A DNA stretch of 64,000 bases, from NCBI RefSeq assembly GCF_049446155.1, contig NZ_JBMSEE010000001.1, positions 310,001 through 374,000 of the forward strand, given 5' to 3'. This document shows positions 53,892-61,916 of this stretch, one piece after another. Source of the DNA: Rivibacter sp049446155 (GTDB lineage Bacteria; Pseudomonadota; Gammaproteobacteria; Burkholderiales; Burkholderiaceae_C). The notes under the pieces were generated by a model. That model was not told where the DNA came from and did no database searches. It worked only from the letters and a program-made list of their open reading frames with translations. The stretch's first letter is position 1. Each line of letters opens with the position of its first letter. Made by a program: the position numbers and the translations under genes.

Positions 53892-54401
53892 ATGACGACC
53901 ATCTATCGCAAGACCGCGCAAGGGCAAGCCGAGATCGACGTCCGCACGAGGCGCCTGTCGCCTCGCGTGCGCTCCGCGCTGATCATGGTCGACGGCAAGC
54001 GCAGCGACGACGAGCTGCTCAAGATGATTCCGCAAGCCGAGGAGGCCCTGAAGGAGCTGCTCGACGGCGGGCTGATCGAGGCCATCTCGGTGTCGCGCCC
54101 GGCCGTTGCCCCTGCGCCGGCGATGGCGACGCGCCCGGTCGACATCCCCGTCGCGGCCGCCCCTGCGGCGCCGGCTGTCGATGTGATCGCGGTACGCCGC
54201 GAAGCCGTGCGCGCGCTCAACGACCTGCTCGGCCCCCAGGCCGAAAGCCTTGCCATCAAGCTCGAGAAGGTGACCGACGTCAACGAACTGCGGATGCTGC
54301 TCGAGCGCGCCGTCACCTACATCAGCACCGCGCGCGGCGGCGGCCCGGCCGCTCAGTTCGCGAACCGCTTCCTGAGCAAGCTGGAGCCGCCGCTCGGCTG
54401 A
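53892..54401 (+). CDS. Conserved-looking cytoplasmic protein of unknown function
   Basis: 169 aa, not recognised. The N-terminal half starts MTTIYRKTAQGQAEIDVRTR and contains MVDGKRSDDELLKMIPQAEE, suggesting a small helical, possibly DNA-related domain. A Pro/Ala-rich linker (about 80-105) leads to a helical C-terminus (LLGPQAESLAIKLEKVTDVN). It is followed by a terminator and lies 76 bp after the zinc-ribbon gene. Confidence 0.7.
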   Translation: MTTIYRKTAQGQAEIDVRTRRLSPRVRSALIMVDGKRSDDELLKMIPQAEEALKELLDGGLIEAISVSRPAVAPAPAMATRPVDIPVAAAPAAPAVDVIAVRREAVRALNDLLGPQAESLAIKLEKVTDVNELRMLLERAVTYISTARGGGPAAQFANRFLSKLEPPLG

Positions 54402-54434
54402 ACGCCGGCGCGGCGCTCAGCCCCTCCCGCGACG

Positions 54435-54467
54435 AAAAAGGCCCCGCTCTTGCGAGCGGGGCCTTTG
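54435..54467. terminator. Bidirectional terminator
   Basis: AAAAAGGCCCCGCTC-TTGC-GAGCGGGGCCTTTGTT: a 12-bp stem with A and T flanks, between converging genes ending at 54401 and 54489. Confidence 0.85.
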
Positions 54468-54488
54468 TTCATGAGGGCTCGGCGCGGC

Positions 54489-56612
54489 TTAGGCCTTCGC
54501 CAGCCTCAGTTCGGGATAGCGCACGTGCTCGACGAGTTCCTGCGTCTCCTTGCGGGGAGCTCCGGTCAGCAGGCTCACGATGATGATCACCGCGAAGCCC
54601 ACCGGCACGCCGAACAGGCCGGCCGAGATCGGCTGGATGCCCCACCACAGCTCGATCGGGCTGGTCACGCCAAAGATGCCGCGCAACCAGGGCTGGGTCG
54701 TCACCATGTAGTAGAAGGTCACCCCCAGGCCGGCCACCATGCCCAGCGACGCGCCCCACTTGTTGGCGCGCTTCCAGAAGATGCCCAGCACCAGCGCGGG
54801 GAAGAACGCCGCGGCCGCGAACGAGAACGCTGCCGATACCAGGAACAGGATGTCCGCCGGCTTCTGCGCCGCCACCAGCGCCGCCAACAACGCGACGACC
54901 AGCAGCAAGGCCTTGGAGATCGCGACGCGCCGCGCGGTCGGGGCGTTGGGGTCGATCATCTTGTAGTACAGGTCGTGCGACAGCGCGTTGGCGATCGTCA
55001 GCAGCAGGCCGTCGGCGGTGGACAGCGCCGCGGCCAGGCCGCCCGCGGCCACCATGCCCGAGATCACGTACGGCAGGCCGCCGATGGCCGGCGTCGCGAG
55101 CACGATGATGTCGCCGCCGATCTTCATCTCGCCGAGCTGGAAGATGCCATCCTTGTTGACGTCGGCGACCGACAGCAACGCCGGGTCGACGCGCCCCCAG
55201 GCCGAGATCCATTCCGGGAGCTTGTCGAACGGCGTTCCCACCAGGGCCGTCAGCACCTCGTACTTGACCAGCACGGCCAGTGCCGGCGCGGTGAAGTACA
55301 GCAGGAAGATGAAGAACAGCGACCACGTCACCGATTCGCGCGCCTCCTTCACCGAGGGCGTCGTGTAGTAGCGCATCAGGATGTGCGGCAGCGCGGCCGT
55401 GCCGACCATCAGGCAGAACACCAGCGCGAGGAAGTTGCGCCGGGATTCGTCGTAGGTCTTCCTGGCCTTCTCGTCGCCGTTCGGATCGCCCGAGAAGATC
55501 TGCGCATGCGGCGGCATACCCGCCAGCGGCTTGGCACGCGCCTCGTTCGCGGTCTTCGCCGCGGCATAGGCCTTGTTGGCCGCCGCGAGGTCGGTCGGCA
55601 GCGACGCGAGCGCCTTCTCGGCCGCCTGGATGTCGGCCACCGGCGCGTTGGCCGCCTTCAGGTCGGCGAGCTTCTTCTCGGCGGCCGCCTTGTCGGCGGC
55701 CATCGCGGCGGGCACGTCCTTGAGCTTGGCGGCGGCCTCGTCGGCGCGCTGCTTGAAGATCGCGATGACCTCCTGCTCCTTCGGGTCGGCCTTGAGCCGG
55801 TTCTCGGCCTCGGTGACCTTCTGCAGCTGCATGCCGTAGATCGCCTGCGGCAGCGGGATGCTGGTCTGCTTCACCGACAGCCACACCACCGGCACCAGGT
55901 AGGCAATGATCAGGATGATGTACTGCGCCACCTGCGTCCACGTCACCGCGCGCATGCCGCCGAGGAACGAGCACACCAGGATGCCGCCCAGGCCGACGAA
56001 GATGCCAACCTCGAATGCGAGGCCGGAAAGGCGGGTCGTGATCAGCCCCACGCCGTAGATCTGCGCCACCACGTAGGTGAAGGAGCACAGGATCGCCGCG
56101 ACAATGCCGATGAAGCGCGGCAGATTGCCTTCATAACGCGCGCCGAGGAAGTCGGGGATCGTGAACTGGCCGAACTTGCGCAGATAGGGCGCGAGGAACA
56201 GCGCCACCAGGCAGTAGCCGCCGGTCCAGCCCATGATGAAGGCCAGGCCGCCGTAACCGGTGAGGTAGAGCGTGCCCGCCATGCCGATGAACGAGGCGGC
56301 GCTCATCCAGTCGGCGCCGGTGGCCATGCCGTTGTAGACCGCCGGCACGCGGCGTCCGGCCACGTAGTACTCGGCCGCGTCGGTGGTGCGGCTCATGATG
56401 CCGATGCCGGCATACAGGGCCACGGTCGCGATCAGGAAGATGAAGCCGATCCAGTTGCGCGGCAGGCCCATCTGCTCGAGCACCGCCAGGACCAGGATGA
56501 AGGCGATGAAGCCGCCGGTGTACCAGCCGTACACCTTGTGGAGCTGGCTCTTGAACGCCCGGTTGTCGGCGGCAGCGGTGCTGGCGCCATGTTCGAAGGT
56601 CATGCCGGCCAT
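54489..56612 (-). CDS. Sodium/solute symporter, large subunit (VC_2705-type)
   Basis: 707-aa SSS-family transporter related to the acetate carrier ActP. SSS core motifs include AEYYVAGRRVPAVYNGMATG and the later ALSTADGLLLTIANALSHD. After the sixth or so helix there is an unusual insert of about 150 residues (about 260-410), Ala/Lys/Glu-rich and strongly coiled-coil (KLADLKAANAPVADIQAAEK). A DVNKDGIFQLGE stretch further on has EF-hand spacing. Start ATG at 56612. The small DUF4212 gene just upstream is the usual partner of this symporter type. Substrate not determined; short carboxylates are likely. Confidence 0.9.
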   Translation of the reverse strand: MAGMTFEHGASTAAADNRAFKSQLHKVYGWYTGGFIAFILVLAVLEQMGLPRNWIGFIFLIATVALYAGIGIMSRTTDAAEYYVAGRRVPAVYNGMATGADWMSAASFIGMAGTLYLTGYGGLAFIMGWTGGYCLVALFLAPYLRKFGQFTIPDFLGARYEGNLPRFIGIVAAILCSFTYVVAQIYGVGLITTRLSGLAFEVGIFVGLGGILVCSFLGGMRAVTWTQVAQYIILIIAYLVPVVWLSVKQTSIPLPQAIYGMQLQKVTEAENRLKADPKEQEVIAIFKQRADEAAAKLKDVPAAMAADKAAAEKKLADLKAANAPVADIQAAEKALASLPTDLAAANKAYAAAKTANEARAKPLAGMPPHAQIFSGDPNGDEKARKTYDESRRNFLALVFCLMVGTAALPHILMRYYTTPSVKEARESVTWSLFFIFLLYFTAPALAVLVKYEVLTALVGTPFDKLPEWISAWGRVDPALLSVADVNKDGIFQLGEMKIGGDIIVLATPAIGGLPYVISGMVAAGGLAAALSTADGLLLTIANALSHDLYYKMIDPNAPTARRVAISKALLLVVALLAALVAAQKPADILFLVSAAFSFAAAAFFPALVLGIFWKRANKWGASLGMVAGLGVTFYYMVTTQPWLRGIFGVTSPIELWWGIQPISAGLFGVPVGFAVIIIVSLLTGAPRKETQELVEHVRYPELRLAKA

Positions 56613-56613
56613 G

Positions 56614-56871
56614 TCATTCCTCCTCGTGGACGCCGTACTCCTGGTCCAGCCGGTTCATGACCCGCGCGTAGTACCAGATGATCAGGCAGTAGACGATCAG
56701 CGCGCCCTGCGCCGCCACCCAGAAGCTGAAGGGCCAGCCGAAGAAGGTGAAGTTCAGCTCGCGGGCGAAGTAGCCCACGACGAAGGTCACCACGAACCAG
56801 ATCGCCAGCAGGACGCCGGTGATCCGCAGGTTCCTTCGCCAGTACTCTCGGTGTCGCTCGGTCAGTTGCAT
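56614..56871 (-). CDS. DUF4212 symporter small subunit
   Basis: 85-aa protein with two membrane spans (LRITGVLLAIWFVVTFVVGY and WVAAQGALIVYCLIIWYYAR) and the family stretch NFTFFGWPFSFW between them. ATG at 56871 has GGAGG 8 bp upstream. It lies 1 bp before the large symporter gene, which is the usual arrangement. Confidence 0.9.
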   Translation of the reverse strand: MQLTERHREYWRRNLRITGVLLAIWFVVTFVVGYFARELNFTFFGWPFSFWVAAQGALIVYCLIIWYYARVMNRLDQEYGVHEEE

Positions 56872-56948
56872 TGCAGTTGCCTCCAACGTTGTCACCGGGT
56901 GCTCACTGGGCACCCTCCAAACCGCCGTGACGAACTGCAATCGCAGTC

Positions 56949-57527
56949 TTACGGCGCCAGCCCGGTCTCGCGCTGCAGTTGAGCCGCGACCTTGGGTTCG
57001 AATCCCTGGAGATGGCGAATGACCTTGCGCGCCGCCTCAGGGTCCTTGCGATCCACGTGCACCCGGGCCAGCTGGTACCAGCCATAGGGGCTCATGGGCT
57101 GAAGCTCGGTGTTGCGCTTGAGCGCCATCACCGCCTCGTCGAACCGTTGCTGGCGAATGAGCGCCAGGCCCAGGCCGTACCAGGCCCGGTCGAGCTTGTC
57201 GTCGAGTGCCACGGCGCGACGAAACGCAGCCTCGGCCTCCTCGACGCGATCGGCCTCCTCGAGCAGGAAGGCGAGGTTGAACCAGTCGGCGGCGCTGCGC
57301 ATCGGATGGCGGTCGACCAAGGCCTGCGCGTCGGCGATGGCATCGTCGCGCCGACCGAGCTGCGCGCGCACGTGGGCGCGGCTGGCCAACGCATAGGGGT
57401 CGTCCGGCCATCGCTCGAGCATCTGGCCGAACACGGCCTCGGCCGCCTCGCGCCGGCCGAGCAGCAGCAGCGCGACCGCGCGCGCCTTCAGGCGCCAGGC
57501 ATCGAAGCCGCGGCGCTTCACTGACAC
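56949..57527 (-). CDS. TPR-repeat protein
   Basis: 192-aa soluble protein made of tetratricopeptide-like repeats: AVALLLLGRREAAEAVFGQM, ADWFNLAFLLEEADRVEEAE and AWYGLGLALIRQQRFDEAVM with later units. It should bind a partner protein; none is known. No signal peptide. Its start overlaps the upstream membrane gene by 10 bp, so the two are probably coupled. Confidence 0.85.
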   Translation of the reverse strand: MSVKRRGFDAWRLKARAVALLLLGRREAAEAVFGQMLERWPDDPYALASRAHVRAQLGRRDDAIADAQALVDRHPMRSAADWFNLAFLLEEADRVEEAEAAFRRAVALDDKLDRAWYGLGLALIRQQRFDEAVMALKRNTELQPMSPYGWYQLARVHVDRKDPEAARKVIRHLQGFEPKVAAQLQRETGLAP

Positions 57528-57814
57528 AGATGCACCCCGATCCGGATGCAGTGATTGATCTTCTCGAAGCTCACCACTGCATAGGCAATGAGCAGCAGCA
57601 AGAAAGTCACCACCGGCACATGCTGGTCGGCCACGCGTGCCGGCGTCATCTTGCGCACGACGACGGTGAACGGCTTCGAAAGCAGCTGCAGCAGCTGGTA
57701 GAACACATTCGATTGGCGACGCGAGCCCGCCAGCACGAAGAGCAAGCCCTGCCCGGCCAGGGCCAGCAGGGGGATGTACAGCAGCAGCTGCGCGAGGTTC
57801 AGAAAGGTCAGCAT
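57518..57814 (-). CDS. Small membrane protein coupled to the TPR gene
   Basis: 98 aa, two hydrophobic regions: LAQLLLYIPLLALAGQGLLF and VPVVTFLLLLIAYAVVSF, joined by a basic loop. No family recognised. It overlaps the TPR gene by 10 bp, so the TPR protein may be held at the membrane through it (inference). Confidence 0.78.
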   Translation of the reverse strand: MLTFLNLAQLLLYIPLLALAGQGLLFVLAGSRRQSNVFYQLLQLLSKPFTVVVRKMTPARVADQHVPVVTFLLLLIAYAVVSFEKINHCIRIGVHLCQ

Positions 57815-57952
57815 CGCAGACGCGACTTTCCTTTCGGGCCCCTTACTTGTTTCTTACAGAAACTGACGGCCTAGCGATAGCCCGCCTGGGAATTACCCTT
57901 TGATGGCTGCGCGCGATGATGCCCGGCGCGGGCGCGCAGGCCCGCAAATGCA

Positions 57953-57984
57953 CAAGGCCCGGCAGCTTGCGCTGCCGGGCCTTG
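57953..57984 (-). terminator. Hairpin terminator of the tRNA-Lys pair
   Basis: CAAGGCCCGGCAG / CTGCCGGGCCTTG, a 13-bp stem with a 6-nt loop just past the second tRNA on the minus strand. A T-run is weak, so termination may rely on the stem. Confidence 0.65.
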
Positions 57985-57992
57985 TGACTGAC

Positions 57993-58068
57993 TGGTGGGC
58001 CCTGAGTGACTCGAACACTCGACCTACGGATTAAGAGTCCGCTGCTCTACCAACTGAGCTAAGAGCCC
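57993..58068 (-). tRNA. tRNA-Lys (anticodon CUU)
   Basis: 76 nt including an encoded CCA. The acceptor strand starts GGGCTCTTAGCTCAGTTGG. The anticodon loop is CTCTTAA, giving anticodon CUU for AAG. Acceptor, D, anticodon and T stems all pair; one acceptor pair is T-G. Confidence 0.95.
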
Positions 58069-58121
58069 TGAAACTTTTCTTGTCCCACCGGCAATCTACT
58101 GGCTGCCGCTGGATAGATCGC

Positions 58122-58197
58122 TGGTGGGTTGTGCAGGGATCGAACCTGCGACCAACAGATTAAAAGTCTGCTGCTCTACCGACTGAGCTAACAACCC
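58122..58197 (-). tRNA. tRNA-Lys (anticodon UUU)
   Basis: 76 nt including an encoded CCA. It starts GGGTTGTTAGCTCAGTCGG and the anticodon loop is CTTTTAA, giving UUU for AAA and AAG. It is first in a tandem pair with the CUU tRNA, 53 nt apart, so the two are probably cut from one precursor. Confidence 0.96.
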
Positions 58198-58235
58198 GGC
58201 GAGCCCGCCATTATAGCCACGTGTTTCGTAACCGA

Positions 58236-59027
58236 TCAAGCCTTTGCGGTGCGATCGCGAATGCAGCGCTCGATGGCGACGCTGGCCGCAACCAGGCCGA
58301 AGGTCGCGGTCACGCTGACTGAGGATCCGTAGCCATGGCAGTTGAGGCTGCCGTCGACGTCGCACTCGCCCTCGGGGCGCTTCACGGCCTCGCGCGAATA
58401 GACGCAGCTCAGGCCGATCGGTCCCGTGCGCGCGGCGCCGTGCTGGCGCCGCAACTGCTGGCGCAGCGAGGCCAGCAACGGGTCGTGAGTCACGTTCGCG
58501 AGATCGTCGACCGCCACGGCATGCGCCTGGCGCTTGCCGCCGGCCGCGCCGCACAGGACCACCGCCGCGCCATGCGCTAGCGCCCACGCCGCGATCGCTG
58601 CCTTGGCGGCGCGCTGGTCGCAGGCGTCGATGACCACGTCCACGGCAGCAGGCAGCAACGACGGCCAGTTGCCCGGCTCGACGAACTCCTCCACCTCGTG
58701 CACGCGGCACGACGGATGAATCTGCGCGATGCGCTCGGCCAGCGCGCGCACCTTGGCCTGCCCGAGCGTCGACTCGAGCGCATGGACCTGCCGGTTGATG
58801 TTGGATTCGGCGACGTGGTCGAGATCGATCAGCGTCAGCTCGGCCACGCCGCTGCGCGCCAATGCCTCGGCGGCCCAGGAACCCACGCCGCCGACGCCGA
58901 CGACCGCGATGCGCGCGGCGCGCAGGCGTTCGTAGCCTTCATCGCCGTAGAGACGCCGCAGACCGCCGAAGCGGCGCTCGAGGTCCGCGGCCTCGCCGGC
59001 CGCGGGGGCCAGCGCCGCGACGCTCAC
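58236..59027 (-). CDS. tcdA: tRNA threonylcarbamoyladenosine dehydratase
   Basis: 263-aa E1-like enzyme that cyclises t6A37 to ct6A in ANN-decoding tRNAs, which include tRNA-Lys, the neighbouring genes. It begins ERRFGGLRRLYGDEGYERLR with the nucleotide loop VVGVGGVGSWAAEALARSG and LIDLDHVAESNINRQ. The start is GTG at 59027, overlapping the YbgF stop in a GTGA arrangement; no good ATG is present. Family length fits. Confidence 0.93.
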   Translation of the reverse strand: MSVAALAPAAGEAADLERRFGGLRRLYGDEGYERLRAARIAVVGVGGVGSWAAEALARSGVAELTLIDLDHVAESNINRQVHALESTLGQAKVRALAERIAQIHPSCRVHEVEEFVEPGNWPSLLPAAVDVVIDACDQRAAKAAIAAWALAHGAAVVLCGAAGGKRQAHAVAVDDLANVTHDPLLASLRQQLRRQHGAARTGPIGLSCVYSREAVKRPEGECDVDGSLNCHGYGSSVSVTATFGLVAASVAIERCIRDRTAKA

Positions 59028-59794
59028 TTGAGCGCCGCCAGGCGCTGCCGGCCGGCCTGCGCGGCTTCCGACTTCGGGTAGGCCTTCTGCAGGTCGTCGA
59101 GCGTCTTGCGGGCGGACTTGATGTCCTTGAGCTCGATCTGGCAATTGGCGATCGCCAGCATCGCCTCGGGCGCCTTGGGGTGGTCCGGGCTGTTGTTCAC
59201 CAGCGCACGGAAGGTGTTGATCGCATCGCGATAGTCGCGCTTGCCGTACAGCGCATTGCCGAGCCAGTACTGGGCGCTGGGGCCGTAGCCGCTGGACGGG
59301 TAGCGGCGCTGGAACGCCGAGAACGCCGAACCGGCGCCGGCGAAGTCGCCGCCGCGCAGCTGCGCCAGCGCTTCGTTGAACTGGCGCGTCTCCTCGGGGT
59401 CGGCGAGGAACTCGACGCCGTCGACACTGACCTTCTGCGGCTCGAGCTTGCGAAGCCGGTCGTCGATGCCCTGCTGCACGTCTTTCTGGCGGCGCTGCAG
59501 GTCGGAGACGTCGCGCTGCAGCTGCTCGTTGATGCCGCGCAGCCGCGCGATCTCGGCGCGCAGCTGCTCGATCGTCGCATTGAGCTCAAGCAGGCCGCCT
59601 CGCATGCCGTTGACCTGCTCGGCCAGCTCGGCGTCCTTCTTGCGCTGCGCCTCGCCGGTCTGGTCGATGCGCGAACGCAGGTCGAGGATCGCGCGGCGCG
59701 CCTCCTCGTCGTCGAACAAGCCCGCTTGCGCGGGCAGCACGGCGACGAGCGACAGCGCCGCGAGCGTTGATCTCAGCAAGGGCGCGGCGCGCAT
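59024..59794 (-). CDS. cpoB: Tol-Pal system protein YbgF (CpoB)
   Basis: 256-aa periplasmic protein that links peptidoglycan synthesis to outer-membrane constriction. Signal peptide (STLAALSLVAVLPAQA), coiled-coil N-terminal half (LNATIEQLRAEIARLRGINE), then TPR repeats from about residue 130 (QFNEALAQLRGGDFAGAGSA). ATG at 59794 is chosen; three codons upstream a TTG would extend it. It is the third gene of tolB-pal-ybgF. Confidence 0.92.
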   Translation of the reverse strand: MRAAPLLRSTLAALSLVAVLPAQAGLFDDEEARRAILDLRSRIDQTGEAQRKKDAELAEQVNGMRGGLLELNATIEQLRAEIARLRGINEQLQRDVSDLQRRQKDVQQGIDDRLRKLEPQKVSVDGVEFLADPEETRQFNEALAQLRGGDFAGAGSAFSAFQRRYPSSGYGPSAQYWLGNALYGKRDYRDAINTFRALVNNSPDHPKAPEAMLAIANCQIELKDIKSARKTLDDLQKAYPKSEAAQAGRQRLAALK

Positions 59795-59799
59795 GGCAA

Positions 59800-60351
59800 T
59801 CAACGCTCGCGCAGTTCGGCGCGGCGGTTCTTGGCCCAGGCGGCTTCGTCATGGCCGGTGTCGGCAGGACGCTCCTTGCCGTAGCTCACGGCCTCGAGCT
59901 GGCCATCCTGCACGCCCAGCAGGCTCAGCGATCGAACCACCGCTTCGGCGCGCTTCTGGCCGAGCGCCAGGTTGTACTCGCGGCCGCCGCGCTCGTCCGT
60001 GTGGCCTTCGACGACGACCTTCTTCTTGCGGTCGGCGTTCATCAGCTTGGCGTAGCTGTCGACCAGCGGGCGGAACTCGTCCTTGACGACGTAGCTGTCG
60101 AAGTCGAAGTAGACGACCTTGCCGAGTTTGCTCCACGCCGCGGCGTTCTGCGCCGCCAGGTCCACGTTGGCGACCTGCGACGCCGGAGCACCGGTGCCGC
60201 CGTTGCCGGCGCCGGCGGCGCCGCTCGTGCTGCGGTTCTCGACCGGGGGTTGGTCCAGCTTGACGTCCGAGGCGCAGCCGCCGAGCAGGAGCGCCGCAGC
60301 GGCAGCCGCGATGGCGAGCGGCGTGGAGGTCAACGACTTCAGCATGTTCAT
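59800..60351 (-). CDS. pal: Peptidoglycan-associated lipoprotein Pal
   Basis: 183-aa outer-membrane lipoprotein. Lipobox is in ALLLGGCASDVK. The C-terminal OmpA-like domain has YFDFDSYVVKDEFRPLVDSY and the binding-site GHTDERGGREYNLALGQKRA. I chose the ATG at 60351 because AAGGGA is 9 bp before it; an ATG three codons upstream is nearly on top of that site. It binds TolB and the cell wall. Confidence 0.94.
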   Translation of the reverse strand: MNMLKSLTSTPLAIAAAAAALLLGGCASDVKLDQPPVENRSTSGAAGAGNGGTGAPASQVANVDLAAQNAAAWSKLGKVVYFDFDSYVVKDEFRPLVDSYAKLMNADRKKKVVVEGHTDERGGREYNLALGQKRAEAVVRSLSLLGVQDGQLEAVSYGKERPADTGHDEAAWAKNRRAELRER

Positions 60352-60404
60352 ATGGGTCATTCCCTTCGTACGAAATCAAAAAACCGGGGCGCCTGGCCGT
60401 GTCG

Positions 60405-61712
60405 TCAGCGGCCGAACGGGCCCCAGACCGGTTCGCGGACATCGGCTTGCGTCGACACGAGCCGCGCCTTGATCTTGCCGTCGAGCGTGGTCGTCATGAG
60501 GACGTCGCGGCCCTGGGCGCGCGAGGCGTAGACGATCAGCTTTCCGTTGGGCGCGAAGCTGGGACTTTCGTCGTCGTTCGTGTCGCTCAAGGGGCGGGCG
60601 GTTCCGCTGGCGAGATCGAGCGCCTGCAGGCGGAACGCGCCGCCGTCGCGCGTGATGTAGGCCAGCGTCTTGCCGTCCGGGCTGATGGCCGGGCTGATGT
60701 TGTAGCTGCCGCCGAAGGTGACGCGTTCGGCGGCACCGCCAGCGGCCGGCATGCGATAGATCTGCGGACCGCCGCCGCGGTCGCTGACGAAGTAGATCGA
60801 CTTGCCGTCGGGCGAGAACGCGGCCTCGGTGTCGATCGCTCCGCTGTTCGTGATGCGGCGCGGCTCGCCGCCGTCGCGGCCGATGAGGTAGAGCTGCGAG
60901 CCGCCGTCGCGCGTGAGCGTGACGGCCAGCTGGCGGCCGTCGGGTGACCACGCCGGCGCGCTGTTCGAGCCGCGAAAGGCCGCCAGCGTGCGACGCTTGC
61001 CGCTGGCGACTTCCTGCACGTAGACCACGGCCTTCTTCGCCTCGAACGAGACGTAGGCCACTTCGCGGCCGTCGGGCGACCAGGCCGGCGAGATGATCGG
61101 CTCCGGGCTGGCCAGCGCCGACTGGGCGCCTTCCCCGTCGGCGTCGGCGATCCACAGCGTGTAGCGCCCGCCACCCTTGGTGACGTAGGCGATGCGGGTC
61201 GAGAACACGCCCTTGTCGCCGGTGAGCTTCTCGTAGATGGCGTCGGCGATCTGGTGTGCTGCGAGACGAAGATCGGCGGCCGGCACGGCAAAGCTGGCGC
61301 CGCCGAGATCGCGGCCCTGGACCGTGTCCCACAGGCGGTAGCGCACGTCGAAGCGGCCGTCTGCCAGGCGCGTCACCGAGCCGGCCACCAGCGCGTCGGC
61401 GCCGCGGCCACGCCAGTCGCTCATGACCGGCTGCGCGCCTTCGTCGATGACGGCGCTGCTGGCGTCGATGGGCTTGAAGTAGCCGCTGCGCTCGAGGTCG
61501 GCGCGCACGATCGAGCCCACCGGCTGCGGTGCCTTGTCCTCGTCTCGAAAGCGCAGCGCGGCGATCGGCAGCTGGGTGGCGCCGACTCCGGAGATCTCGA
61601 CGCGGAACTGGGCCAGCGCCGGAGCCAGCGCCGCGGCCAGCGGCAAGGCAACGAGGTGACGGCGTGAAAGGGAAACGGTGGCGCGAGGCGCGCGTGCGAG
61701 AGCGTCGGTCAT
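60405..61712 (-). CDS. tolB: Tol-Pal system beta-propeller protein TolB
   Basis: 435-aa periplasmic protein. Signal region (RRHLVALPLAAALAPALAQF), N-terminal domain to about residue 170, then a six-bladed propeller with repeated SPDGR/K motifs (SPAWSPDGREVAYVSFEAKK). ATG at 61712 is preferred; a much longer frame upstream lies antisense to msbA and is not real. It leads tolB-pal-ybgF; tolQRA are elsewhere. Confidence 0.94.
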   Translation of the reverse strand: MTDALARAPRATVSLSRRHLVALPLAAALAPALAQFRVEISGVGATQLPIAALRFRDEDKAPQPVGSIVRADLERSGYFKPIDASSAVIDEGAQPVMSDWRGRGADALVAGSVTRLADGRFDVRYRLWDTVQGRDLGGASFAVPAADLRLAAHQIADAIYEKLTGDKGVFSTRIAYVTKGGGRYTLWIADADGEGAQSALASPEPIISPAWSPDGREVAYVSFEAKKAVVYVQEVASGKRRTLAAFRGSNSAPAWSPDGRQLAVTLTRDGGSQLYLIGRDGGEPRRITNSGAIDTEAAFSPDGKSIYFVSDRGGGPQIYRMPAAGGAAERVTFGGSYNISPAISPDGKTLAYITRDGGAFRLQALDLASGTARPLSDTNDDESPSFAPNGKLIVYASRAQGRDVLMTTTLDGKIKARLVSTQADVREPVWGPFGR

Positions 61713-61916
61713 CGGTCTGTCGTGCGGACTGCGACGGCGCAGCGAGAGCAGCGCGAGAGGATACCAGCGGCCCTGTGCGCGCCCGTCACGCCCCGGTGCA
61801 GAAAGTCGTGACACGGTGTTGCGGTCCGGCCCGGATTGTAGGCAGCGCCGGGCCTGGTGGGCGCAGGGCGGGCCGCATAATCCCGCGGCCGCGATGGGCG
61901 CGGCCCCACGCCACGC
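61713..61916. promoter_or_regulatory. Divergent tolB-msbA intergenic region
   Basis: 204 bp between opposite genes, so it must hold both promoters. CATAAT at 61876-61881 could be the msbA -10 box, but no convincing -35 precedes it. No repeats or palindromes stand out. Confidence 0.35.
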
